Assembly (NCBI RefSeq): GCF_019355935.1
Contig: NZ_CP079925.1
Coordinates: 3,224,001 to 3,288,000 of the forward strand
Source of the DNA: Comamonas sp. Y33R10-2
Lineage (GTDB): Bacteria; Pseudomonadota; Gammaproteobacteria; Burkholderiales; Burkholderiaceae_C
DNA length: 64,000 bases
Reading direction: 5' to 3'
Shown piece by piece: positions 9,432 through 17,005 of the stretch. Positions within the stretch are counted from its first letter, which is position 1; each line of letters starts with the position of its first letter. The notes under the pieces were generated by a model. It searched no databases. It was not told the DNA's origin and saw only the letters and a list, made by a program, of their open reading frames with translations. Both the position numbers and the translations under genes were made by a program.

Positions 9432-9450
9432 ACGGCTTTCGCTTTCATTA

Positions 9451-9485
9451 AAAACCCCGCAGAGTGGTGGCTCTGCGGGGTTTTT
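9451..9485 (+). terminator. Intrinsic terminator of htpG
   Basis: AAAAACCC(C)GCAGAG pairs with CTCTGCGGGTTTTT around the loop TGGTGG. It is a strong GC stem with A and T tails on the two sides, so it may also terminate minus-strand transcription from the MFS gene. Confidence 0.85.
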
Positions 9486-9509
9486 ATGCTTTATAGATTT
9501 ATAGCCTTG

Positions 9510-9540
9510 TAGTCCTTATATCGTAAGGAGGTGTTGCTAT
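9510..9540 (+). repeat. 31-bp palindrome with GTTGCTAT tail, copy a
   Basis: TAGTCCTTA and TAAGGA form the stem and GTTGCTAT follows. The same architecture and the same 31-bp length occur at 30346 and 43955. It lies between the convergent ends of htpG and the MFS gene. Confidence 0.6.
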
Positions 9541-9556
9541 CAAATTTGAATTTGGT

Positions 9557-10801
9557 TTAGCTGCGCGGCATTGGCAGCACACGCGCACGTATGCTGAAAA
9601 TGCCAAGCGTCAGGGTCAGCAGGCCCAGGCAGCTGCAAAAGCCAATCAAAGCACCAGTCAAACCAATGTGATCAGACAGCCAACCCATACCCAAAATAGG
9701 CACGATGGTGCCTACATAGCCCACGATCAAATAGGTGGAAAACAAACCGCTGCGATTGTTGGGTTTGGATACTTTATTGACGATGGCCATGCCCGCCAAG
9801 TTGACCAGTGCATGGCCCAAAGCCATAGCCAGAACACTCAAGATAAACAGCAGGGCAGAGCCCACAAAAGTGTTGATGATGAGCAGCACGTTCGTTAAAG
9901 CAATTGAAAAGTGACCAACGATGGCCTGCTTCTTGGTTGCAATGTGGCGTGTCATCAGTTGTATGGCTGCAGACATAAAGAGAATGAAGCCGATGGTCAG
10001 ACCAGATACAGCAGGCCCATGCCAAGGAACCATATGCTCCATAAAGCTGGGGGCCATGGCGGCAAACAGGCTGAACATGCCAAAAATCGAGAAGGCCGTC
10101 ATACACGCCAGTGCGTAGTGCTTAAGAAACGGCTTGCGCGGAATCGAGATGGTGGGCAACACATCCTTGAGGGAAAGTTTGCTCATCTGCTGTTCTTGCG
10201 CCGCTTGCCCGTTGGCGACTGGTAGGCGCACTTGAAACAGTGCATAAATTCCAAAAAAGCTCAGCACAATAGGCGGTAGATACGCCGTGGTCAATGGGTA
10301 TGGAACCCACTGGGCCATCAGCCCGCCAACGATGGGGCCAAGTCCAAAACCGAAGGCAATCGTCAGGCTGGTCATTGCCGCCGCGCGCTGCAAGTCCCCC
10401 TTGTTGTTGAGCTGGGTCATGCCAATAGAGGCTGACGTGGTGATCATCCCCGAGGCCAGGCCGATAACAAAGCGGCTCACACCTAAGCTGCTGACGTTCC
10501 AAGCCAAGGCGGAGCCTATGACGCCGAGAGTCATGAGGATGAGAGCCGAGCGCAGCACCTTCAAAAAACCGAAGCGATCAGTCAGTCGCCCCAGAAACAG
10601 CAAGCTGAGCAGGGCGCCCAGCATGTAGGTGACAAAAATCTGCGTGATGTGGCTGGGCTGCAGTCCCCAAGCTTGCTGGTAGAGGGGATAGAGCGGGGTG
10701 GCCAAGGCGGTGCCCATGACGCCGACGCACATGGAGAAACATACCCAGGCATAAGGGCTCAGACGGGATTGCATTGGGGGATTGTTCTGTGGGGCCGTCA
10801 T
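9557..10801 (-). CDS. Major facilitator superfamily transporter
   Basis: Inner-membrane secondary transporter of 414 residues with about 12 hydrophobic helices. After TM2 the loop GRLTDRFGFLKVL matches the MFS motif A (GxLxDRxGxxxxL); a second conserved region is FVIGLASGMITTSASIG in TM4. The fold and length fit the 12-TM drug/metabolite efflux or sugar-efflux groups, but no substrate can be read from sequence. It is divergent from a TetR-family regulator with a shared, palindrome-containing promoter region, typical of a regulated efflux pump. The ATG at 10801 is the only reasonable start. Confidence 0.88.
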   Translation of the reverse strand: MTAPQNNPPMQSRLSPYAWVCFSMCVGVMGTALATPLYPLYQQAWGLQPSHITQIFVTYMLGALLSLLFLGRLTDRFGFLKVLRSALILMTLGVIGSALAWNVSSLGVSRFVIGLASGMITTSASIGMTQLNNKGDLQRAAAMTSLTIAFGFGLGPIVGGLMAQWVPYPLTTAYLPPIVLSFFGIYALFQVRLPVANGQAAQEQQMSKLSLKDVLPTISIPRKPFLKHYALACMTAFSIFGMFSLFAAMAPSFMEHMVPWHGPAVSGLTIGFILFMSAAIQLMTRHIATKKQAIVGHFSIALTNVLLIINTFVGSALLFILSVLAMALGHALVNLAGMAIVNKVSKPNNRSGLFSTYLIVGYVGTIVPILGMGWLSDHIGLTGALIGFCSCLGLLTLTLGIFSIRARVLPMPRS

Positions 10802-10879
10802 TTTTTGCTTGTGCTTAGAGCCTCAAATGCAAACCCTTAGGCTTGCTTGGCGGTGTTAGCCGCTCTTAGGGAAATCTGT

Positions 10880-10914
10880 TTGACTTAAAATTCATAAAAA
10901 TGACTAATTGGTCA
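10880..10914. promoter_or_regulatory. Divergent promoter with TetR-type operator palindrome
   Basis: On the plus strand TTGACT (10880-10885), a 17-base spacer and ACTAAT (10903-10908) form a sigma-70 promoter for the TetR gene. A 14-bp palindrome, TGACTAATTGGTCA (10901-10914), overlaps its -10. On the minus strand TTGACC (10917-10912), within the right palindrome arm, can serve as the -35 for the MFS gene. One bound dimer could thus block both genes. Confidence 0.6.
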
Positions 10915-10946
10915 ACTTTATGAATTTTAGAAAAGGATTCCAAGGC

Positions 10947-11660
10947 ATGGTTGAGGCTGAAGCCGCTGCCCCTTGTGCAGACTCGGATATTGGCAGTGCG
11001 GAGCAAGCCACACAAGTCAAACGCCGCAGGCGTGGCCCCAGTCTGGACAAAACGGCGCAGACCCGCCAGCAAATTGACGAGGCGGCGCTGGCCGAGTTTG
11101 TCGAGACTGGCGTGGCCCGCAGCACCATGGAGCGCATTGCGCGCCGCGCGCAGGTGGCCAAGGGCACGCTATACCTGTACTACCCATCTAAAGATGAACT
11201 GCTGCGTGGTGTGGTGGAGCATGCGCTCAGGCATTCAGTGGTAAACACGGCGCTTAAGCGCAAAAAGGGTGAGACCGTGCGCGCCTTTTTGCGCCGCAAC
11301 TTGTTGCCCAGCATGGATGCAGTGGAAAACAGTGAGCGCGGTATGCTGGCGCGATTGGTGCTGAGCGAAGCCCGCCATGCCCCAGAGTTGGCGAGGCTCT
11401 ACAAAGAGCTGGCCTTGGATGCTTGGAGTGCTTATATACAGGACTTGCTGACATTGGCGGTGAAAGAAGGAGAGCTTCAAACTCGCTCGGTCGCTCAAAG
11501 TGCTCAACTGCTGGCCAGCCCATTTTGGCTGGCGCTGGTGCACAACAGTCTGCTCGCTCCCGATGCACCGCAAAAGCTAGTACTGAAGCCTTTGATGGAG
11601 TTACTGATTGATAAGCTCTTTTCAAGCTCGGCGATTGACAATGCAGACCTAAATCAGTGA
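10947..11660 (+). CDS. TetR/AcrR-family transcriptional repressor
   Basis: 237 residues from the chosen start. The N-terminal helix-turn-helix reads STMERIARRAQVAKGTLYLY followed by YPSKDELL, the usual TetR signature. The C-terminal ligand domain has no recognisable specificity. The open frame begins at TTG 10908, inside the promoter palindrome, so ATG 10947 (MVEAEAAAPCAD), with AAAAGGA upstream, is the better start; ATG 10920 is an alternative. It is divergent from the MFS transporter and probably represses both that gene and itself. A glycine-rich lipoprotein gene starts 6 bp downstream and may be co-transcribed. Confidence 0.88.
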   Translation: MVEAEAAAPCADSDIGSAEQATQVKRRRRGPSLDKTAQTRQQIDEAALAEFVETGVARSTMERIARRAQVAKGTLYLYYPSKDELLRGVVEHALRHSVVNTALKRKKGETVRAFLRRNLLPSMDAVENSERGMLARLVLSEARHAPELARLYKELALDAWSAYIQDLLTLAVKEGELQTRSVAQSAQLLASPFWLALVHNSLLAPDAPQKLVLKPLMELLIDKLFSSSAIDNADLNQ

Positions 11661-11666
11661 GTTGCT

Positions 11667-12137
11667 ATGAAAACTGCTTTTAAAACGGCCGGTAAAACAG
11701 CTTTGAGCCGCTCGCTGGCCACGCCAGTCGCACTGATGCTGGTGCTGACGCTGGGTTTGCAAGCTTGCAGCTCTGTCGGTGCAGGCATCGGTGTAGGCAT
11801 TCCGATTGGGCCTTTTTCTGTGGGCGTGGGCCTAGGCCGCGGCGGCCTTAGCGCAGGTGTTGGAACTGGTTTGGGCCCGGTGGGTGTAGGTGTGGGCGTT
11901 AACCAAAGCGGGCAGGTGCTGGGTAGCGCCGGTGTGGGCGCATCCACAGGCGTGGGCGCAGCGAGCGTGGGTGTTGGTGTAGGTACTTCGACGGTGTTGC
12001 ATGACCCGAACCGCCCGCAAGTGGAAGTATCACCGGCGGCGCCTGTTGCAGCGCCTGCCCCGGGTGATGGCGCAGTGCAGTGGCGTGATGCGCAAGGGCA
12101 GGCCGTGCCGGAGTGCCGCGTGCAGGGGCGCTGCTAA
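11667..12137 (+). CDS. Glycine/valine-rich putative lipoprotein
   Basis: 156 residues. A basic N-terminus and hydrophobic segment end in the lipobox LGLQAC, so the mature protein would start at Cys34 and be lipid-anchored. The mature part is dominated by GVGVG-type repeats (about residues 38-110), then a proline/alanine-rich spacer and a short C-terminal segment with two cysteines (PECRVQGRC). No known domain is recognised. It begins 6 bp after the TetR stop. The low-complexity composition suggests a structural envelope role, but the function is unknown. Confidence 0.65.
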   Translation: MKTAFKTAGKTALSRSLATPVALMLVLTLGLQACSSVGAGIGVGIPIGPFSVGVGLGRGGLSAGVGTGLGPVGVGVGVNQSGQVLGSAGVGASTGVGAASVGVGVGTSTVLHDPNRPQVEVSPAAPVAAPAPGDGAVQWRDAQGQAVPECRVQGRC

Positions 12138-12258
12138 GAGTCGCTAATACAACCCTTGATACGTCGTTGCTTTGCCTTGTCGTACGCTTGCACTGCCTGC
12201 GGCTTCACGCCTAGTCTCAATCGCAAATCTTCGATTTGCTGAGTTGTTTTAGCCGCTC
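12138..12258. repeat. 121-bp intergenic element bounded by imperfect inverted repeats
   Basis: The element starts directly after the lipoprotein stop. Its ends, GAGTCGCTAATACAAC and GTTGTTTTAGCCGCTC, are inverted copies matching at 13 of 16 positions. I recall the interior (CGTCGTTGCTTTGCCTTGTC) as an interspersed sequence of Comamonadaceae, but only one copy is present here. Confidence 0.45.
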
Positions 12259-12267
12259 TAAGCGTTT

Positions 12268-12316
12268 GATGAACAAAGGCCCAATCCGAGACTTGCGGAC
12301 TGGGCCTTTGTTCATC
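12268..12316. terminator. Bidirectional terminator between the lipoprotein gene and srkA
   Basis: GATGAACAAAGGCCC pairs with GGGCCTTTGTTCATC, with an inner CCG/CGG pair and the loop AGACTTG. The two genes converge here, so it probably serves both. Confidence 0.75.
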
Positions 12317-12333
12317 GAGTTGTGCGCCAGGGT

Positions 12334-13371
12334 TCAGGCGTACAAGGGATCTTGCTGCATCGCTTCAATTTGCTCATTGAGCATGGCGACTTGGCCCAGC
12401 CAGTAATCCATGGAGCCAAACCAAGGAAAGTTGATGGCGAAGATAGGGTCTTGCCAGCGGCGGGCCAGCCAAGCGCTGTAGTGCAGCAGGCGCAGGGTAC
12501 GCAGCGGCTCGATCAGTGCCAGCTCGCGCCGGTCAAAGCTGCGAAATTGTTCATAGCCTTCCAGCAGGGCAGAAAGTTGCTGGGTTTGCTGCCCTCGGTC
12601 GCCAGAAAGCAGCATCCACAGGTCTTGCACGGCGGGGCCGCTGCGGGCGTCATCCAAATCAACAAAGTGCGGGCCACCGTGGCCTTCGTCGTCCAGCGGG
12701 GTCCAGAGGATGTTGCCGGGGTGGCAGTCGCCGTGCAGGCGAATGTGACTTGCTGCTTGCAAGCCAAAACGACCTGCAGCGCTTAAACCATCAGCGGCGG
12801 GCGCTATTAAAGCCAGAGCCTGCTCGCAGGCCTGCTTCCAGCGGGTGCGTACTTCGAGCGCTACAACGTCATGCTCCAGCAGGTAGTGCATAGAGTCATG
12901 GCCAAAGGTTTTGAGATCGAGCGCCGGGCGGTGGGTAAAGGGCTGGGTCGCACCCACGGTGTGAATGCGCGCCAGAAAGCGGCCAATCCATTCCAGCACT
13001 TCCCAGTCATCAAGCTCAGGGCGGCGGCCACCGCGCCAAGGGCTGACGCTGAACAAAAAGCCGCTGTGCTCATGCACAGTCTGGCCTTGCAGCACCAAAG
13101 GCGCGACAACGGGCACTTCTTTATCGGCCAGCTCTTGAGAGAAGGCGTGCTCTTCCTCAATTTGTGCACGGCTCCAGCGCCCGGGCCGGTAGAACTTGGC
13201 CACCACCTTGCTGCCATCATCTTGGTGCGAGAGGTAGACGCGGTTCTCATACGAGCTGAGTGCTGTAAAGCGCCCATCCGGCACAAGCCCCGTGCTGCAC
13301 AGCGCATCGATCACGCAATCAGGCGTGAGTTCTGCATAAGGGTGAGAGGGGTCTTGTTGGGTATCGCTCAT
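12334..13371 (-). CDS. srkA: Stress-response serine/threonine kinase SrkA (YihE family)
   Basis: Aminoglycoside-phosphotransferase-fold protein kinase of 345 residues, the family length being about 330. The catalytic loop is LHGDCHPGNILW and the metal-binding site is FVDLDDA; the ATP-binding lysine is probably in KVVAKFYRPGRW. E. coli SrkA phosphorylates proteins on serine/threonine and counters stress-induced cell death. The gene stands alone, between a terminator and MITE copy 2, and lacks the dsbA neighbour it has in E. coli. The ATG at 13371 has only a weak ribosome-binding site. Confidence 0.9.
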   Translation of the reverse strand: MSDTQQDPSHPYAELTPDCVIDALCSTGLVPDGRFTALSSYENRVYLSHQDDGSKVVAKFYRPGRWSRAQIEEEHAFSQELADKEVPVVAPLVLQGQTVHEHSGFLFSVSPWRGGRRPELDDWEVLEWIGRFLARIHTVGATQPFTHRPALDLKTFGHDSMHYLLEHDVVALEVRTRWKQACEQALALIAPAADGLSAAGRFGLQAASHIRLHGDCHPGNILWTPLDDEGHGGPHFVDLDDARSGPAVQDLWMLLSGDRGQQTQQLSALLEGYEQFRSFDRRELALIEPLRTLRLLHYSAWLARRWQDPIFAINFPWFGSMDYWLGQVAMLNEQIEAMQQDPLYA

Positions 13372-13522
13372 GCTTGCATTGTCATGCCCAAACCTGCCCG
13401 CTCTGATTGGATGGGATTGAACATGTGGACCGCAGTTGCTTTTGATTTGCTAGCGGCAGGTCTATATAGATATTGGACTAGCAGGCAAAAAGACTATAGA
13501 TGTGGGCTGAAGCTGGCACACT

Positions 13523-13787
13523 AGGATCTGTTGAGATTTGCTCGGAGTCGCGAAGGAGTCAGGCCGGTTGCCAATCTAGGCGTGCGACGCAGTGCGGGTG
13601 CTATCCCGCACAAGGCGCGCAACGACGAGTGGTGGCCGGCCTGCCTCTTTCCCTTCGGGTTGAGGCGGCAAGGGGCTGCCTGCGGCGTTGCCCACCTTTG
13701 CAAGGCATGACCTTGCTGCAGGCGTGCGCCTTGCATCCAACCCCTTTCCGCCTCAACGCGATCTTCGATCAATTCTCAACAGACCCT
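13523..13787 (+). mobile_element. MITE-like 265-bp repeat, copy 2
   Basis: Starts AGGATCTGTTGAGATTTG (one mismatch in the terminal repeat) and ends CTCAACAGACCCT. TA flanks the element on both sides. One base is missing in the inner hairpin GGCATGACC compared with copy 1, which shifts any reading frame and argues against a conserved protein. The right end is 7 bp before the thpR start codon, so the element supplies the thpR upstream region. The remaining gap sequence, 13372-13522, shows no clear feature. Confidence 0.72.
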
Positions 13788-13794
13788 AGCGGAC

Positions 13795-14460
13795 ATGCAA
13801 GCGAGCCAAGAATTTTCACAACCCTGTGAGGACAGAGATTTTTCTGAGTGGCATCAGGGCTGCCCGTGGTGCGCCGTTTGGGTAGTGATGCTCGATGGCG
13901 CCGAGTTGGCGCAAACGATGCAGCAGGCCAGAACCAGGTTGGGCGACGCCTTGCTGCCGCACTATGCACGCCAGCCGCATATCACGCTGGCTTATCGCGG
14001 GCTGTGCCAGGGCGGCGCATGTCATGTGGCACAGGAGTATGACGAGCAGGCTTTGCAAGCCGATATCGCATTGCTGCAAAAACTAAAGCAGCAAGCCTTT
14101 ACTGTGCAAGTGGCACAGGCCCATAGCTTTACCACCGTGCCCTATCTAAGTGTGAAGGGTGATGTACACGCTCTGCAGCGCCTGCATGCTGCGCTGGTGC
14201 CTGAAGAGCCTGCGCCGGACTGGCGTTATGTGCCTCATGTAACCATTGGCCACTATGCGCAGCAGAGGCCTTTACATGAGCTGGTGGAGCAGTTGGGGGC
14301 GTTGGGGCAAGACTTGCCGCAGATGATGGTGACACAGCTGGCGCTGGCCCGTTATGCAAGCGCTGATATTGCGGGGCCGCTGACGCTTGAGGGAATTTTT
14401 GAGCTAGATGCCGGGCGCTATGTTTCAGCACCCGGCGCTCTGTGGCCCAAGCTGACTTAG
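13795..14460 (+). CDS. thpR: 2H-phosphoesterase, 2'-5' RNA ligase / RNA 2',3'-cyclic phosphodiesterase family
   Basis: 221 residues with the two HxT motifs that define the 2H superfamily: PHITLAY (His62, Thr64) and PHVTIGHY (His148, Thr150). ThpR hydrolyses RNA 2',3'-cyclic phosphates and can ligate tRNA halves in vitro. The protein is a little longer than the usual 175-190, with about 20 extra N-terminal residues. The ATG is only 7 bp from the end of MITE copy 2 and has no good ribosome-binding site, so the N-terminus and promoter may have been altered by the insertion. Confidence 0.8.
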   Translation: MQASQEFSQPCEDRDFSEWHQGCPWCAVWVVMLDGAELAQTMQQARTRLGDALLPHYARQPHITLAYRGLCQGGACHVAQEYDEQALQADIALLQKLKQQAFTVQVAQAHSFTTVPYLSVKGDVHALQRLHAALVPEEPAPDWRYVPHVTIGHYAQQRPLHELVEQLGALGQDLPQMMVTQLALARYASADIAGPLTLEGIFELDAGRYVSAPGALWPKLT

Positions 14461-14494
14461 GTCACTGGTTTAGACGTTGGTTTAGGTCGTTGGA

Positions 14495-14911
14495 TTAAAC
14501 AATGCTGAGCGTCACATCAATATTGCCGCGTGTGGCGTTGGAGTAGGGGCAGACTTGGTGTGCTGCGTCCACCAATTGCTGTGCTGCAGCTTTGTCCATG
14601 CCGGGCAGGTTGACCTTTAGGCGTGCGGCAATGCCAAACACTTCACCCACGGGGCCTAGGTCGACCTCTGCATCAACCGACAGATCGGCAGGCAGTGTTA
14701 GCTTTTGGCGGGCGGCCACGGCCTTCATGGCACCAATAAAGCAGGCGGAGTAACCTGCTGCAAACAGCTGCTCTGGGTTGGTGCCTTTGCCTGCCCCGCC
14801 GGGAGAGCTGAGCTGAATATCCAAGCGACCATCATCCGTGCGTGAGGCACCTTCGCGCCCGCCTGTGGTGTGGGCGTGGGCCGTGTAGAGAACCTTGTCG
14901 AGTTGGGCCAT
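14495..14911 (-). CDS. Organic hydroperoxide resistance protein, Ohr subfamily of OsmC/Ohr
   Basis: Thiol-dependent peroxidase that reduces organic hydroperoxides, 138 residues as is typical. The peroxidatic cysteine is Cys57 in [10 protein letters not shown] and the resolving cysteine is Cys121 in [13 protein letters not shown]; Arg19 and Glu48 fit the conserved active-site pair. The start [13 protein letters not shown] at 14911 has AAGGAG before it; the longer frame to 14995 lacks support. No OhrR-like repressor gene or palindromic OhrR box was found nearby. The upstream 230 bp contain no recognised feature. Confidence 0.92.
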   Translation of the reverse strand: MAQLDKVLYTAHAHTTGGREGASRTDDGRLDIQLSSPGGAGKGTNPEQLFAAGYSACFIGAMKAVAARQKLTLPADLSVDAEVDLGPVGEVFGIAARLKVNLPGMDKAAAQQLVDAAHQVCPYSNATRGNIDVTLSIV

Positions 14912-15141
14912 GTCAGTCTCCTTGGGTTGTTGGAAGTCATACGCTACAGCAAGTCGATGACCACTGCATTTTGATGGGCTGCGAGCAAGATGCACCAGTC
15001 ATGCCTCAAGTGCATTTCAGCCGCAGTCGCACCAGTGCAACTGCAGGGCAGAGTGAGCGTGAATGGGTTCGCAATGGGACTGCTTTAATGCAATGCCCAG
15101 CTAATCGCAGCGCTGGGTTATCGGGCCAGAAGTACCCTTTA

Positions 15142-15173
15142 AAGAGAAAAGCACCCTAGGGTGCTTTTCTCTT
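15142..15173. terminator. Perfect 32-bp palindrome, terminator
   Basis: AAGAGAAAAGCACCCT is followed directly by its exact inverse. It sits 8 bp after the stop of the orphan minus-strand gene at 15182, with a T-rich tail in that direction. The lack of a loop makes it cruciform-prone. Confidence 0.7.
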
Positions 15174-15181
15174 GATTCTCA

Positions 15182-15586
15182 TTAAGTCTTCAAACCTAAG
15201 CGGGGGAAGAGTTGGGGAGTTGGTTTGTAGATTCCTAGTGCGGAATACACAGCACCTTGGGACAGTTGAACCAACCTAAAAATATGCTCGTATGCCGCTG
15301 TGTCAAAAGGTCTGTTGATACAAGACCACTCAATCATCTGTTTTAGCTTCTGGCAAAGCTGATCGAGTTCAACAAGCATCAAGTCTTTGGTGCGTCGGTG
15401 CCCTGAGTATTTGACTGCATCAAAGCAGACGATGACATCGTCAGCCTTGTGCCGCGCTTGCCAGTCCATCTCCTTGGTGGCACGTGCAAAAACACTTTTC
15501 TTGAACTCTACGTAAGCCTGATCGATAACGATCAAGGACTCTTCGATCATGTCGGTATCAATTTCATCGCTCATTTTTAAACCCAT
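15182..15586 (-). CDS. Hypothetical protein, lower-GC orphan
   Basis: No family is recognised. From the start MGLKMSDEIDTDMIEES it has 134 residues, mostly alpha-helical by composition, with no signal peptide or membrane segment, so it is probably cytosolic. An alternative start is MSDEIDTD at 15574; the longer frame to 15691 has protein-unlike composition. Base composition is near 50% GC, clearly lower than the neighbours, and codon use is less GC-biased. A perfect-palindrome terminator follows. Recent horizontal acquisition is likely; function unknown. Confidence 0.6.
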   Translation of the reverse strand: MGLKMSDEIDTDMIEESLIVIDQAYVEFKKSVFARATKEMDWQARHKADDVIVCFDAVKYSGHRRTKDLMLVELDQLCQKLKQMIEWSCINRPFDTAAYEHIFRLVQLSQGAVYSALGIYKPTPQLFPRLGLKT

Positions 15587-15956
15587 TAAAAAACGATTTT
15601 GGTGATACAACATCCACACACTAGAGCGATGCCTAACGTTGGCCAGGCAAAGATTAGTATGGGTTCCTGATGCCTTGGCGGAACAAATCATATGCTCAGA
15701 AATGATTTTTGCGCTAGCAATATTCTTGGTGATCTAAAGACCCATATGGACATTGGGAGACCCGCACCTAATGTCCACTGGCTCGGCGCTGTTGGAAAAA
15801 TCTGCCGAATAAAATCCCGAACAAGCGCCGCAACTTTGGCGCTAGCTAGGCAATCGAAAAAACTGCCGCTGCGACGGTATAAATTCGCATTAAAAAAGCT
15901 GCCAGTGCTTATGGGTAAAGCACGGACAGCTATTGTTTTTGTGTTGGCGACTTGGC
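15587..15956. other. 370-bp intergenic region of lower GC
   Basis: No coding frame with family resemblance was found. It contains an inverted repeat GGACATT/AATGTCC (15748-15776), two copies of GCGCTAGC (near 15700 and 15840), and the hbd-side terminator at its right end. Together with the orphan gene to its left it forms an AT-richer island of about 770 bp. Confidence 0.5.
15897..15931 (-). terminator. Terminator of the 3-hydroxyacyl-CoA dehydrogenase gene
   Basis: AGCTG..GTGCTT pairs with AAAGCAC..CAGCT around a short loop; on the minus strand the stem is followed by TTTTTT. It lies 26 bp after the stop. Confidence 0.65.
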
Positions 15957-16808
15957 TTAGTAGGTGTAAACGCCTTGACCAGTCTTGCGGCCCAGACGGC
16001 CGGCAGCCACCATTTCACGCAGCAAGAAGCAGGGGCGGTACTTGCTGTCGCCAAACTCCTTGAGGTAGACCTCCATCACGGCCAGGCACACGTCCAAGCC
16101 AATCATGTCGGCCAAAGCCAGCGGGCCGATGGGCTGGTTGCAACCCAGCTTCATGCCAGCGTCGATGTCTTCTGCGGTCGCAGTGCCTTCGCTCAGCACT
16201 TGAAAGGCTTCGTTAATCATGGGCACCAGAATGCGGTTGACCACAAAGCCGGGTGCATTCTTTACGGTGATGGGCGACTTGCCCAGCGCAAGCGCCATGG
16301 CCTTGACGGCGTCGTGCGTGGCGTCAGAGGTTTGAAGGCCGCGAATAATCTCCACCAGCGCCATCATGGGGACGGGGTTGAAGAAATGCATGCCGATGAA
16401 ACGGTCAGCACGCTGGGTGGCCGCGGCCAGCTGGGTGATGGAGATGGATGAGGTGTTGGTGGCAACAATGACGTCGGGCCCTACCAATGCATCGACTTGC
16501 TTGAGAATCTTGACCTTCAGGTCATAGTTCTCGGTAGCGGCTTCGATCACGAGTTGTGCGGCCTTCAGGTCGTCGTAGCTGGTCGAGATTTTGATGCGCG
16601 ACAGCGCAGCTGTCTTGTCCGCTTCGCTGATCTTCTCTTTCTTGATCAGGCGGTCCAGGCTGCCGGCCACGGTAGCCAGACCTTTTTGCACGGCTGCATC
16701 AGAGATGTCGACCATCACCACATTGATGCCCGACACTGCGCACGCCTGTGCGATGCCATTGCCCATGGTGCCTGCACCGATGATGCCTACGGTTTGAATT
16801 GCCATCAT
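15957..16808 (-). CDS. 3-hydroxybutyryl-CoA / 3-hydroxyacyl-CoA dehydrogenase
   Basis: NAD(P)-dependent oxidoreductase of 283 residues, the standard length of the single-domain-pair 3HCDH family. The Rossmann motif is VGIIGAGTMGNGIAQ; the catalytic histidine lies in GMHFFNPVPMM with the partner glutamate in VEIIRG; the C-terminal domain begins NAPGFVVNRIL. It interconverts 3-hydroxyacyl-CoA and 3-oxoacyl-CoA in short-chain fatty acid or butanoate metabolism. ATG 16808 and ATG 16805 both follow GGAGACAAAAA. The gene is monocistronic with its own terminator. Confidence 0.93.
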   Translation of the reverse strand: MMAIQTVGIIGAGTMGNGIAQACAVSGINVVMVDISDAAVQKGLATVAGSLDRLIKKEKISEADKTAALSRIKISTSYDDLKAAQLVIEAATENYDLKVKILKQVDALVGPDVIVATNTSSISITQLAAATQRADRFIGMHFFNPVPMMALVEIIRGLQTSDATHDAVKAMALALGKSPITVKNAPGFVVNRILVPMINEAFQVLSEGTATAEDIDAGMKLGCNQPIGPLALADMIGLDVCLAVMEVYLKEFGDSKYRPCFLLREMVAAGRLGRKTGQGVYTY

Positions 16809-17005
16809 TTTTTGTCTCCACTCAGATAAGTTTGATTGAACGGGAAAATGTTATCCCGGATCTGAGCGGGTTTGACCCTAGTCGGGCATCTACCGTGTGA
16901 TAAGTCTCAAACAGGGTGCGTGGCATTTTTCTGCACGACCGTGTTATTGCTCATTTCAGCGCTTTGCGGGTTTGTCCAAAATGAGTTCCAAAAGCAGGGG
17001 ACTCT

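Noticed and set aside
13521-13772. An open frame within the MITE-like repeat, also seen in copies 1 and 3
   Set aside because: Copy 2 lacks one base inside the hairpin, so the frame is not conserved; the translated sequence is low complexity and arginine-rich. Better explained as non-coding repeat DNA.
12832-13871. A CRISPR array or tandem repeat near the intergenic repeat elements
   Set aside because: The repeats are dispersed single elements with inverted ends, not short direct repeats separated by unique spacers.
14912-15141. OhrR-type operator upstream of ohr
   Set aside because: No TACAATT-like palindrome was found in the region and no ohrR gene is adjacent.
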